A stretch of 40,997 nt of DNA from Mariniblastus sp. (GTDB lineage: Bacteria > Planctomycetota > Planctomycetia > Pirellulales > Pirellulaceae): assembly GCA_028823415.1 (NCBI GenBank), contig JAPKBL010000037.1, positions 1 through 40,997 on the forward strand. Direction: 5' to 3'. This document shows positions 27,133 to 36,151 of the stretch, in pieces. A program made the position numbers and the translations under genes. The notes beneath the pieces are model-generated. The model did no database searches. It saw nothing but the letters and a program-made list of their open reading frames with translations, and was not told the DNA's origin. Numbering within the stretch: the first letter of the stretch is position 1; each line of letters starts with the position of its first letter.

Positions 27133-27561
27133 ATGAATCGTCATTGGATATTTCTAGGCTGCTTACTTGCAGGGCTCGCTGTCGGGCTTGGTGCTTTCGG
27201 TGCTCACGGACTGGACGATCGCCTAACCGCCGTTCATGGCGAAAACTCCAAATTGGTTGACCAACGCCTTGAAAACTGGAAAACCGCCGCGGCCTATCAG
27301 ATGTATCATTCCCTCGGGCTAATCCTGGTAGGCATCCTTACGTTGCTTCGCCCCTCAAAGTTTGCTGGAATTGCTGGGTTTCTATTTTTGACCGGCATAT
27401 GTCTGTTTTCGGGCCTCCTCTACGCATTGGTGCTACTCGAAAAACCATTCCTCGGAGCAATCGTCCCGCTAGGCGGTCTATCATTTATTGCGGGTTGGAT
27501 TTGCTTGGCCTGGGCATCCTGCTGTATTTCACGCCCTCCTGCAGTCCAACTTAAAGACTGA
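27133..27561 (+). CDS. DUF423 family membrane protein
   Basis: A 142-residue protein with about four hydrophobic helices. The N terminus has the family's glycine-rich helix GLAVGLGAFGAHGL followed by a short loop and WKTAAAYQMYHSLGLILVG. The final helices contain SGLLYALVLLEKP and PLGGLSFIAGWICLAW. These match DUF423 (E. coli YgdD-like), whose function is not settled. Length is normal, apart from a slightly longer first loop. It stands between the large peptidase gene (divergent) and the EboE-like gene (same strand, 140 nt downstream). Confidence 0.85.
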   Translation: MNRHWIFLGCLLAGLAVGLGAFGAHGLDDRLTAVHGENSKLVDQRLENWKTAAAYQMYHSLGLILVGILTLLRPSKFAGIAGFLFLTGICLFSGLLYALVLLEKPFLGAIVPLGGLSFIAGWICLAWASCCISRPPAVQLKD

Positions 27562-27700
27562 TTCTGAAAGGGTGTCAGAAGTTTTGCCTCCGAGGAACTT
27601 CCAGTCCGGCCATCCCATTAATCCCTTGGACTCCGCATCAAGCGACTGATAAAATTGAACCAAAGTTCTTAACCTCACTTAGAAGACAGACAGAGACTCC

Positions 27701-28876
27701 ATGAAGATCGGTTATTGCGGGAACGTTCACCCTGGGAGAACGCTGGAAGAAGTAAAACAGAATCTTGTTAAATACAGTCTCGATGTAAAATCAAAATTTG
27801 CTCCAACAGAAAAAATGGGGATTGGACTTTGGCTCAGCGCAACAACGGCAAACGAGTTAGACAATCCAGACGCTTGCTTGCGATTTCGAGACTGGCTCCA
27901 AGACCACGAACTCGTCCCCTATACACTTAACGGTTTCCCATTTGGAGACTTTCACCAGCAGGTTGTTAAACACGACGTCTATCTCCCCACGTGGGCTGAC
28001 AGCAAACGTCTCGAGTACACGATCCAATTAGCCAACATTCTAAACGTGCTTCTGCCCGCTGGTCAGAACGGAACCATTTCGACCCTTCCTCTCGGATGGC
28101 CACTGCCACCCGATACTGCTCGTTCACAAGTCTCCGAATTTTTCAAATGCAGCGCAGTTAATTTACAGAAATGCGCGGAGCACCTAGACGGACTTTCTCA
28201 AATCAATGGACGTAACCTATTCATTTGCATTGAACCCGAACCGGGTTGTGTGCTCGACACATGCGAAGATGTCATCGATTTTTTTGACCAGCACTTACTC
28301 AACAAAAGCCAACCCGAATCCGATGTTATCAGAAGTCACATTGGCGTTTGCCATGACATTTGCCATTCCGCTGTTATGTTTGAAACACAGCACAAAGCCA
28401 TCGAGAAATATTGCAATGCAAATATTAGAGTCGGAAAAGTACAAGTCTCTTCCGCTGTAGAAGTCAATTTTGACCGATCGACGGCAGATCAAAAACAGGA
28501 AAAAATTGAGCAATTAACTCGATTTTCAGAACCAAAATATCTCCATCAAACCGTGATCCGCACCGACACCGAGACCACATTTTTTGAGGACCTTTCCGAT
28601 GCCCTAAAGGCTGCGGGAGCCAACCCTGAAGGGTGCTGGAGGGTTCATTTCCACGTCCCCATTTTCACAAAATCGGTCGATCAGATCGGCACAACTCAAT
28701 TTGACATCGCGAAGTGCCTCGATTCCATTGAATCCTTCTGTCCCGAAGAGCCTCATTTTGAGGTCGAAACTTACGCCTGGAACGTGCTTCCTGCTGCAAT
28801 GCAATCCGAGACGCTCGCTGCAGGTATCGCAAAAGAACTGACGTGGTTCGACGACTTAATGAGCAGTCGCCGTTAG
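27701..28876 (+). CDS. EboE-like TIM-barrel protein
   Basis: A 391-residue soluble protein that looks like a xylose-isomerase-type TIM barrel. The opening IGYCGNVHPGRTLEEVKQN and the central YTLNGFPFGDFHQQVVKHDV then VYLPTWADSKRLEYTIQLA match what I recall of EboE, a member of the ebo cluster linked to moving secondary-metabolite precursors. Conserved acidic and histidine residues (FICIEPEPGC, GVCHDICHSAV) may form a metal site. In ebo clusters it sits with EboA-D and EboF, none of which is seen here. The enzymatic reaction is unknown. The next gene, hprA, is convergent. Confidence 0.7.
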   Translation: MKIGYCGNVHPGRTLEEVKQNLVKYSLDVKSKFAPTEKMGIGLWLSATTANELDNPDACLRFRDWLQDHELVPYTLNGFPFGDFHQQVVKHDVYLPTWADSKRLEYTIQLANILNVLLPAGQNGTISTLPLGWPLPPDTARSQVSEFFKCSAVNLQKCAEHLDGLSQINGRNLFICIEPEPGCVLDTCEDVIDFFDQHLLNKSQPESDVIRSHIGVCHDICHSAVMFETQHKAIEKYCNANIRVGKVQVSSAVEVNFDRSTADQKQEKIEQLTRFSEPKYLHQTVIRTDTETTFFEDLSDALKAAGANPEGCWRVHFHVPIFTKSVDQIGTTQFDIAKCLDSIESFCPEEPHFEVETYAWNVLPAAMQSETLAAGIAKELTWFDDLMSSRR

Positions 28877-28928
28877 CAACCCACGTCAGGTCAAAATGAT
28901 TGAATTCAAGCCCGTTAGATAATTCCGT

Positions 28929-29885
28929 CTAATTGACAACATGAATTGGATTACCGTCGGTGAATGCCTGAATATTCATCGCCACCGTTTCCATTAACCG
29001 GCGTCGTGCTTCAATGGGCGACCATGCGATATGAGGCGTGAGAACACAATTCTTTGCGCCCCACAGAGGATTCGATTCAACGATCGGTTCCTTCGAAACG
29101 ACATCTAACAGCGCTCCGCCGATCTTTCCATCATTCAATGCATCGGCAAGGTCTTGTTCATTCACCAGCCCCCCTCGAGCGGTGTTGATTAAAATCGCAT
29201 TCGATTTCATTCGATCAATCAACTCTCGATTGACAAAGCCCGTGGTCTCCGGCGTTTGTGGGCAGTGGAGGCTAATGTAATCCGATTGTGAAAACAATTC
29301 CTCAATCGACAGCCACTCAAACCCGTCGTACGGCAAAGGATCAGCATTACGCCGACTGGTAGAGACCACCCGCATCCCAAAAGCATTAGCAATCTTTGCG
29401 GTCGCGCGACCAATCCGGCCGAGCCCCACTAAACCCATTGTTTTTCCTTTCAGTTCCGCAAGCGGTGAAAGCCAAAACGAAAAATTGCCATGTGATTGCC
29501 AATGCCCTTGCTGAATCGCAAGATGATGCTCAAAAGGCCTATGAATGAAACTTAACAACCCGGCAAAAACGTGCTGTGCGACCGCGTCAGTACTGTAGAC
29601 GGGTACGTTCGTTACTGGAATGCCCCGGTCGCGTGCCGCCTCTATATCGACAACGTTGTAACCAGTAGCCGTAACAGCAATCATCTTCAGATTCGGAAGC
29701 TCCAAAATAAGCTCGCGACTCAACTCAACTTTATTGGTCAGAATAACATCGGCATTGACCGCACGTTGTCTGACTTCAGAAGGTGCAGTACGGTCGTAAA
29801 TCGAAAGCTCGCCAAGTTTTTCGATTGGCTGCCACGGATTGTCGCCAGGGTTAAGCGTGTATCCATCGAGTACGACGATGTTCAT
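28929..29885 (-). CDS. hprA: D-2-hydroxyacid dehydrogenase, hydroxypyruvate reductase type
   Basis: From the ATG at 29885 this is 318 residues. The start MNIVVLDGYTLNPGDNPW is the typical opening of HprA/glycerate dehydrogenase. The NAD loop is GLVGLGRIGRATAKIAN. Catalytic Arg lies in INTARGGLVNEQDL, Glu in ALLDVVSKEPI and His in LTPHIAWSP. It should interconvert hydroxypyruvate and D-glycerate. A longer frame to 29987 runs through the upstream gene and is rejected. Its ATG overlaps the stop of the 67-residue gene in an ATGA, which indicates translational coupling. Confidence 0.9.
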   Translation of the reverse strand: MNIVVLDGYTLNPGDNPWQPIEKLGELSIYDRTAPSEVRQRAVNADVILTNKVELSRELILELPNLKMIAVTATGYNVVDIEAARDRGIPVTNVPVYSTDAVAQHVFAGLLSFIHRPFEHHLAIQQGHWQSHGNFSFWLSPLAELKGKTMGLVGLGRIGRATAKIANAFGMRVVSTSRRNADPLPYDGFEWLSIEELFSQSDYISLHCPQTPETTGFVNRELIDRMKSNAILINTARGGLVNEQDLADALNDGKIGGALLDVVSKEPIVESNPLWGAKNCVLTPHIAWSPIEARRRLMETVAMNIQAFTDGNPIHVVN

Positions 29886-30085
29886 TGAAAATTCACTCGG
29901 TAAGCGATTACAGCGAGGAAAAACAACCAACCTAAAAATAAAACCGAGGACACATAGAACAATCCTCGTCGCGGAATCGCTACCCAAGCCGAAGCCGGTT
30001 TCAAGATAGATTCAGCTACTTTGGCTTGTTTTGAATTTTTCGCGTCACCGGCACCGCCATCTGATATTTTTTTCGATGATGTCAT
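29882..30085 (-). CDS. Small single-helix membrane protein, coupled to hprA
   Basis: A 67-residue protein: a polar, lysine-containing N-terminal half (SKKISDGGAGDAKNSK), a PxxxWVAIPRRG segment and one transmembrane helix near the C terminus (FYVSSVLFLGWLFFLAVIAY). The stop TGA overlaps the hprA ATG by 4 nt. That overlap, and the short gap to the upstream reading frame, make it a credible gene. I recognise no family. The topology is probably N-in with only a few residues outside. Confidence 0.6.
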   Translation of the reverse strand: MTSSKKISDGGAGDAKNSKQAKVAESILKPASAWVAIPRRGLFYVSSVLFLGWLFFLAVIAYRVNFQ

Positions 30086-30097
30086 TTTTGAATCGGT

Positions 30098-30169
30098 TTA
30101 ATACAAAATCTGAAAAAGAAAAATGCCCAGTCCCATCAGGGAACCAAGAACGGTTAACACGTGGTCCAT
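30098..30169 (-). CDS. Possible 23-residue membrane micropeptide
   Basis: A short frame, MDHVLTVLGSLMGLGIFLFQ followed by ILY, is almost wholly hydrophobic after its first three residues. It fills the gap between the Minf_1886-family gene (ATG 11 nt after that gene's TAG) and the 67-residue gene (whose ATG is 12 nt after this TAA). The snug fit in the operon is the main support. No Shine-Dalgarno sequence is visible, so it could also be a spacer that happens to read open. Confidence 0.35.
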   Translation of the reverse strand: MDHVLTVLGSLMGLGIFLFQILY

Positions 30170-30180
30170 GCAAACATCAA

Positions 30181-30630
30181 CTATGATCTTCTCGGACTGA
30201 CGGCTCCACCGATTTCAAATTCGACTTGGAATACGTCATCAAAATCATAGACATCATCGAAATGTGTTTGCTCATCACGGCTCGATTTCTTAAACATGCC
30301 GACCGAAATCATGTTGTAAACCAAGTCTCCGAAACACCGAGTGCTATCGACCCCCCATGACTTCAATACAACCTTCGCCATGTAGCCATATTGATTAAGG
30401 GCATAGAGCCGTAGTGCCTCGCAAAATTGTTGCCCGGTAAGATGCCTTTCTTTTGTCAAGCCAAATAGCTCAGACTCGACCTCAGAACTAGATTCATCAA
30501 GCGAACACTCATTAAGTTCCATCGTGTCGGCCGCGAAGGCTAGCGCGTCCCGGATAAAATAATAAGCCGTGCTTGGATACCGATCATCGTTATCTAGAAT
30601 CTCACAAATGTATAAATCTTCGTCATTCAT
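30181..30630 (-). CDS. Minf_1886 family protein (planctomycete/verrucomicrobial conserved)
   Basis: A 149-residue acidic soluble protein. It matches a family I remember from planctomycetes and Verrucomicrobia, with the pattern YPSTAYYFIRDALAFAAD near the N terminus, HLTGQQFCEALRLYALNQYG in the middle, then MAKVVLKSWGVDSTRCFGDL and an acidic VYDFDDVF near the end. No enzyme motif, signal peptide or membrane helix is present. Function is unknown. It heads a tight leftward operon with the micropeptide, the 67-residue membrane protein and hprA. Confidence 0.85.
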   Translation of the reverse strand: MNDEDLYICEILDNDDRYPSTAYYFIRDALAFAADTMELNECSLDESSSEVESELFGLTKERHLTGQQFCEALRLYALNQYGYMAKVVLKSWGVDSTRCFGDLVYNMISVGMFKKSSRDEQTHFDDVYDFDDVFQVEFEIGGAVSPRRS

Positions 30631-30761
30631 GATGGACCCGAATTTAGAGTAAAAGCTTCGTCTGTCGCAAACTGATTGATTGAGTAAGGATGCAATTTCT
30701 CACTAACGACCTTGCCGACTATCATCTTATCGTGAATCACCCAGAAACCAACTCGAATCTC

Positions 30762-31817
30762 TCATTTCTCTTCCCCGCCACCGCCTTCTGGAGGTTTTTT
30801 ATTCCGCCCACCACGTTTTCGTTGACGCCTCTTGGCACGAGGCGGTTTATCACCTTTTGCGTCTGCGGTGCGTTCCCCAGTCTCCGTGGGCTTTGGGTTT
30901 ACGCCCTCTTCAACAACCGCAACATTGTTTTCCTGCACTGAGGCACCGCCCTCCCGAGCGGGAGATTTCTTCGGTTCTTGCTTCGCCTTCCCTTGCCCAC
31001 CGACGGATGATTGTTTTACCACCGTCAGCACGTCACTTGCGTCAATCACGATCCGGCGGTGATCTTCCATTTCAATTAGTAGTTGTTCCGAAATGATCTG
31101 TTGACTTAAGACCTTAGCTTTGCCATCTCGCGTTACAATGTGTGCGCCAACGCGAGGGAGTTGTTTTTGAATACTTTCGTAAGTGTCAAATTCATACCGG
31201 AGACAACATTTCAATCGCCCGCAACGCCCGGATATTTTCGTCGGATCCAATGTCGCTTTTTGCAATTTCGCCATCTTCATCGAGACCGGCGGCATCTGTA
31301 TCAAATGGCTATTGCAACAAACCGGCTTACCACAATCGCCATAATCAGCGAGCAACTTCGCTTCATCACGAACGCCAATCTGTCTCATTTCGATTCGGGT
31401 CTGGAATTCACTCGCCAATAGTTTTACGAGTTCTCGAAAATCGACTCGATCTTCGGACAAATAAAACACAACCAGGCGTTCACCACCAAACAACTGCTCA
31501 ACGTCGACAAGTTTCATATCAAGTTTGAGCGATTCAATATGTTTCTGACAAATCGCAAGCTTATTTTTCCGACCACCGTCAATGCCATCGATCGAGGCAA
31601 CGTCCTCATTGGAAACCTCACGGATCACATGCCCCGTTGCCGGTTGATCTAAGTGAGACAACGCATCCTCAGTCGCTTCGCACAGAACCTGCCCCACCTC
31701 AATCCCTCGGTCGGTTCGGACAATCACTTCCATGCTGCGTCGGTAGACAATGTCATTACGCGATGCCATGACGCCAATGCTTCGCATGATACCGTATCTG
31801 ACAATGTATTTCGGCAC
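30762..31817 (-). CDS. ricT: PSP1-domain protein, RicT-like
   Basis: From the GTG at 31817 (GGAG 8 nt upstream) this is 351 residues; the TTG at 31856 is a weaker choice. It starts PKYIVRYGIMRSIGVM, as RicT proteins do. The PSP1 core covers about 40-230 with DVEQLFGGERLVVFYLSEDR and the cysteine set CGKPVCC and CGRLKCCLRYEF, which in Bacillus RicT takes part in iron-sulfur binding with RicA and RicF. In Bacillus the complex affects RNase Y; whether partners exist here is not visible. The last about 75 residues are an unusual Lys/Arg/Gly-rich tail (PPRAKRRQRKRGGRNKKPPE) that could bind RNA. Confidence 0.87.
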   Translation of the reverse strand: MPKYIVRYGIMRSIGVMASRNDIVYRRSMEVIVRTDRGIEVGQVLCEATEDALSHLDQPATGHVIREVSNEDVASIDGIDGGRKNKLAICQKHIESLKLDMKLVDVEQLFGGERLVVFYLSEDRVDFRELVKLLASEFQTRIEMRQIGVRDEAKLLADYGDCGKPVCCNSHLIQMPPVSMKMAKLQKATLDPTKISGRCGRLKCCLRYEFDTYESIQKQLPRVGAHIVTRDGKAKVLSQQIISEQLLIEMEDHRRIVIDASDVLTVVKQSSVGGQGKAKQEPKKSPAREGGASVQENNVAVVEEGVNPKPTETGERTADAKGDKPPRAKRRQRKRGGRNKKPPEGGGGEEK

Positions 31818-31959
31818 TTCAAATTTCTCCGTCGATGAAATCAAACTCTCCGTCAACTCACAACCACCGAACCAAGAGTGCGAAAACGCGCCCGCGGCTT
31901 GATCGTTTCATTGCAGGCTCTTACGCAATACGTTTGACGGCTCTACACTCCTGAAAACA

Positions 31960-34125
31960 CTACTCGGGAATCCACAGGCCCGACGCTTCTTCTTTGGCCT
32001 CAACGGCCCCTGATGATTCTGCCCCGGACTCCGTTGCGGACTCTGGCTGTGGACCGTTACCTTGACCGGGAGTCCAGATAGCGCCTTGCCCAGGATCTGC
32101 CGGAGCCGTTTCTGGCGCTCCCCGAATCGGTCCCCGATCAGGACCAATTCCGAACCGGTCAAGGACTCGTACCAGTTGATACTCAACCTCAGGCTCATTG
32201 AGATGATTCATCTGAATCGTCTGAAGTAGCTCCGTAATTCGGTCGGTCATTCCGCGCATCAGCTTGAATTCAAATTCTTGAACGAAGTATATCCCCACCG
32301 GTCTACCCGAGTTCAATGCCTCCTCTTTGGCTTTCTCCAGAAACTCTAGCGCTTCGACATCGTCATCGGCAAAGTGCGCCATCATCGAATAGCTGACGTC
32401 ACGAGGCATCGATTCCATGTCAGGCCGCGATAAAACTTCTTTGACGACCTGTTTTAGTACCCTTACATTCCCAACTCCCATCGCCGAATGCTGCACCGAC
32501 ATCAACTGCGCCTCAGACAATTCGCCGAATTCAAGATGCTGCTGCAGGATTGGCGACCCGGTCAACATATCACCTTCCGGTGTAATACGATCGCATTCCG
32601 ACAATCCAAGTTTCTCACGCATTTTGCGACCCAAGCCATCAGTAAACCCCTGGCCTTGGGAAGCGTTCTCTAACATCATCACTAACGCTCGCAGAGGTAA
32701 TTCGACCTCTGGATCCCCGGCAGCGTCTTCCGCAGATCTGTCGCCAAGAATTTTAAATTCAAGTTTTGGCCATTCATCGACCATTAAATACTCTCGATGA
32801 GCCTCTACCATCTCCGCGTGTTGTTTCCGAGTAACACCTTCCGGCAAATGCCAACGCCACTCCAGCAATTCACTCATTGCCGTCGACTCACCGATCGATC
32901 GCTCAACCGCCTCACCGGAAATTGACTCGCCAAAAAATTCTGTGATAAACGACGTGACCCTTTCGAAACGAGAATCCTTCGCAGTAATGACTTCAAGACG
33001 AGCATCTCGATCCGTCTGTTTCCCGTATACGAGAAGCTCACCGATCACACTGGGAACGTTTTCCAAAGTCAATTCCGCAGCATCCGAAACTGCCTCTCGA
33101 TCCAACATCAGAAAGTTCATCCGAGGCGGCGGGCCCTCATCAAACGGATCCGCTGGCATCGCTTCCGAGTTGGCAAGTCGGGAATTTGAAAGTGCAAGTT
33201 CGCTGACTAGATCTACTCCATCAATTTCATAGGTATTTCGTACTATCGAAACAGTTGCCGCCAACGCGGTCGTGTCAAACAACTGAGCGATCGCTTCCGC
33301 CTCCGTCCCCTCCAGAACCGAAACTCCTGCCAATCGACTGTAACGACGCCATGCATCGACCTGATCGTCAATTCGGCCGAGATAGGAATTCACAATTGCG
33401 ATACTGCGGACAATGATTGGCAAATCCGAGTATTCGGAATCAATCTTGTTTAAGAACTTCAGCGCTTTTCGAAATTGGCCGCGATCGAGTGCTCTGAACG
33501 TGTTGACATATCGCTTTTCCCATTCCACAGCTTCAGGCACAGGCGCTAGTGGAAACTCTTGCTTTAGCACCAACGGTGTGGACGGTGCTGCCAGTGACTC
33601 CTGCAGCATTCGGCCAATCTCTGGATCCGATTCATTTTTCAGAACCATCGCATATTTAAGATGAGCCCGACCGGCCATCGTTTTCCCTTCGCTGAAAAGG
33701 GCTACACCTACCATTCGGAAAGCATTAGCGAGGGAAATAGGAATTTCATTTCCTTTGATCGCGTCCATCGCATCCTGCAACGCTTCAACAGCCTCGTCCG
33801 TTTTTCCCTCAGCGAGCAATATCAGTGAACGGTGATGCAACCCGGTCGAATGTTTAGGATTTGTCTTTAAAAACAACTCGTTAGACTCCCGAGCCTTTTC
33901 AATTTCACCATTAGTGATGAGGATATGTGTCTGAATGGTCAACAGACAATCCCTGGGGCCCGACTTTTTAATTGACCGGTCGATTTGATCCAGTGCCGCG
34001 GTCGACTGCCCAGACTTATTTTTAGCGAGAACTTCATTCAAGTCGCCAATCACATCCTTGCCGCAACAGAACTTAATTTTTTTTTCGGCGTGGCAGGGGC
34101 ACTGCTGATAAATGTCAATATCCAT
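31960..34125 (-). CDS. SEC-C-motif protein with TPR-like repeats
   Basis: From the ATG at 34125 this is 721 residues. The N terminus carries a SEC-C-type metal motif (CPCHAEKKIKFCCG, residues 9-22), the zinc-binding module known from SecA and many unrelated proteins. Residues about 30-180 form tetratricopeptide-like helical pairs (FLKTNPKHSTGLHHRSLILL, AEGKTDEAVEALQDAMDAI). The middle and C-terminal parts are long and helical with no recognised enzyme motif, and the last about 55 residues are Pro/Gly/Ala-rich and disordered. The frame can be extended to a TTG at 34254, but that adds 43 residues with no family pattern. Probably cytoplasmic; function unknown. Confidence 0.75.
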   Translation of the reverse strand: MDIDIYQQCPCHAEKKIKFCCGKDVIGDLNEVLAKNKSGQSTAALDQIDRSIKKSGPRDCLLTIQTHILITNGEIEKARESNELFLKTNPKHSTGLHHRSLILLAEGKTDEAVEALQDAMDAIKGNEIPISLANAFRMVGVALFSEGKTMAGRAHLKYAMVLKNESDPEIGRMLQESLAAPSTPLVLKQEFPLAPVPEAVEWEKRYVNTFRALDRGQFRKALKFLNKIDSEYSDLPIIVRSIAIVNSYLGRIDDQVDAWRRYSRLAGVSVLEGTEAEAIAQLFDTTALAATVSIVRNTYEIDGVDLVSELALSNSRLANSEAMPADPFDEGPPPRMNFLMLDREAVSDAAELTLENVPSVIGELLVYGKQTDRDARLEVITAKDSRFERVTSFITEFFGESISGEAVERSIGESTAMSELLEWRWHLPEGVTRKQHAEMVEAHREYLMVDEWPKLEFKILGDRSAEDAAGDPEVELPLRALVMMLENASQGQGFTDGLGRKMREKLGLSECDRITPEGDMLTGSPILQQHLEFGELSEAQLMSVQHSAMGVGNVRVLKQVVKEVLSRPDMESMPRDVSYSMMAHFADDDVEALEFLEKAKEEALNSGRPVGIYFVQEFEFKLMRGMTDRITELLQTIQMNHLNEPEVEYQLVRVLDRFGIGPDRGPIRGAPETAPADPGQGAIWTPGQGNGPQPESATESGAESSGAVEAKEEASGLWIPE

Positions 34126-34390
34126 ATAATGTTCCAACGCAGGTTCGACATACCGGAAGTTCGATTTGCCAAACACAAGTGAATTATTTTTTGCCACACG
34201 ATCTGACCGCGGGAGTCCCCGTTCGGTACAAATGATCATTGGCTTTTTGGCCAAATTTCTGTCTACTCAATTTACGGCAATTTAAGGGCTGCCGAAAGCC
34301 TATCAATACGAGTTTTGCCATACAATTAGGGTTTATCGAACTGCAATCAGATTAACGCACATAAACTCTCAAGAACGTAATGTTGACCCA

Positions 34391-36106
34391 ATGAAAACCC
34401 ATACCCCCTCGGCTGAGTTCCAACCTTTGTCCTTGGAAAGCCTCCAGAACATTGGTTATTCATTGACAGAAATGGCAAACCGAATGCCAGATTCGATTGC
34501 CGTTGCATGCCCCCGCCGAGGGCAACCTCAACGCGTTGGTCCAGGCAAGAAACTCGATTACGAAACCGTCACTTTCGCCGATCTCGAACGGAAAAGTAAC
34601 CAAATTGCTAACGGTTTGATCGAAATGGGGGTTCAACCGGGAACGAGAATTGCCCTGATGGTTCCACCTGGAATCGAATTTGTTGCGTCCGTTTTTGGAT
34701 TATTCAAATCGGGTGTTGTGACCATCCTAATCGATCCAGGCATGGGGCGTAAAAACATGCTTCAATGCCTGTCCGACGCACAGCCCGAAGGAATTCTCGG
34801 AATTCCAATGGCTCACTTGGCAAGATCGACATTTTTCTTCAAATTCCCAAAGTGCAAATACAATGTTGTCATCAAAGGAATCTTCCCCGGATGCAAAAGT
34901 GCCACGGGCTTTTTTAACCGAACGGACAACACAACTCCTCCCTGGGTCAAACGGAAGCGAGAGGATGAGGCGGCCATCATTTTCACGACAGGCAGTACCG
35001 GCCCTCCCAAAGGCGTTCTCTATCGCCATAGAATATTCATTGAGCAATGTGAGCAAATTGCCAACTACTTTCAGCTTGTTCCCGGCGGCACTGACGTTTC
35101 CGGGTTTCCGCTATTTGCCTTGTTCAATATTGCGATGGGGACGACGACGGTTTTCCCGCAAATGGACCCCACTCGGCCTGCCCAAGTCTACCCCCCCAAC
35201 ATCATTGATGCGGTAGAGCAGTTCGGCGCCAATCAATCATTCGGATCTCCCGCCCTGTGGAATACAGTCGCTAACTATTGCGTTAAACATTCAAAACAAC
35301 TTCCTACAATCAAACGGATCTTAAGTGCAGGTGCCCCAGTACCCCCGCCTACCCTGAGAAAGATAAAAGAAATCATTGCCCCTGACGGCGACACGTTTAC
35401 GCCCTACGGTGCAACCGAAGCGCTCCCGATCGCCTGCAACTCCGGCTCTGTCGTGTTAGGGGAAACAGCTGGCCGAACCGATGTAGGGGAGGGCACTTGC
35501 GTCGGGAAACGGTTTCCAAAAATTGATTGGCAAGTCATCGCAATCGACGACAACCCGATACTCGAAATTGGCGACACCGTCCCGCTAGAAAATGGAGTTG
35601 TCGGTGAGCTCATGGTGCGAGGGCCAGTCGTTTCCGACCAATATGTAACACGTACTGAAGCCAACGCCGATCATAAAGTATCTGATGCCGATTCATTTTG
35701 GCACCGCATGGGTGATGTCGGCTACCTAGACGAGCAGGATCGGTTTTGGTTTTGCGGTCGCAAGACACATCGAGTTCAAACTTCACAACACACCATGTTT
35801 ACCATTCCGTGTGAAGCCATCATCAATACACACCCACAAATTTATCGCAGTGCACTCGTCGGTGTCGGAATAGCGGGAAACCAACGGCCCGTTATGATCT
35901 GCGAGCCTAATCCAGAGCACTGGCCATCTTCAAATGCGAACAAGGACCGCCTACTCACAGAAATTAAATCGCTGGCTGAACAATTTTGGCAAACCGATTC
36001 AATTGACGACTTCCTGCTTCATCAATCATTACCGGTCGACATCCGGCACAATTCGAAGATATTTAGAGAGCAGTTGCGTGGATGGGCCAGTCAAGAACTA
36101 GGTTAA
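34391..36106 (+). CDS. AMP-dependent synthetase, OleC-like
   Basis: A 571-residue member of the acyl-adenylate family. The ATP loop is IIFTTGSTGPPKGVLYRH (about 196-213), the A5-like motif is FTPYGATEALPI, and the A7/A8 region is FWHRMGDVGYLDEQDRFWFC. The opening motif GTRIALMVPPGIEFVASVFG and ILIDPGMGRKNMLQCLSDAQ match OleC, the beta-lactone synthetase of long-chain olefin synthesis, and also MFTIPCEAIINTHPQIYRSA. OleC turns a beta-hydroxy acid made by OleA/OleD into a beta-lactone. No OleA, OleB or OleD gene is in the window, so the role may differ (general fatty acid ligase is the alternative). Confidence 0.75.
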   Translation: MKTHTPSAEFQPLSLESLQNIGYSLTEMANRMPDSIAVACPRRGQPQRVGPGKKLDYETVTFADLERKSNQIANGLIEMGVQPGTRIALMVPPGIEFVASVFGLFKSGVVTILIDPGMGRKNMLQCLSDAQPEGILGIPMAHLARSTFFFKFPKCKYNVVIKGIFPGCKSATGFFNRTDNTTPPWVKRKREDEAAIIFTTGSTGPPKGVLYRHRIFIEQCEQIANYFQLVPGGTDVSGFPLFALFNIAMGTTTVFPQMDPTRPAQVYPPNIIDAVEQFGANQSFGSPALWNTVANYCVKHSKQLPTIKRILSAGAPVPPPTLRKIKEIIAPDGDTFTPYGATEALPIACNSGSVVLGETAGRTDVGEGTCVGKRFPKIDWQVIAIDDNPILEIGDTVPLENGVVGELMVRGPVVSDQYVTRTEANADHKVSDADSFWHRMGDVGYLDEQDRFWFCGRKTHRVQTSQHTMFTIPCEAIINTHPQIYRSALVGVGIAGNQRPVMICEPNPEHWPSSNANKDRLLTEIKSLAEQFWQTDSIDDFLLHQSLPVDIRHNSKIFREQLRGWASQELG

Positions 36107-36151
36107 CGAATCAATAAACCGACGTGACTGCAACATTAGCTGTCGCTGCGA

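Noticed and set aside
30690..31528. Several plus-strand frames of 75-130 codons across the ricT gene
   Set aside because: They are shadows of the minus-strand ricT gene, are rich in Arg/Pro/Ser without any motif, and have no ribosome binding sites.
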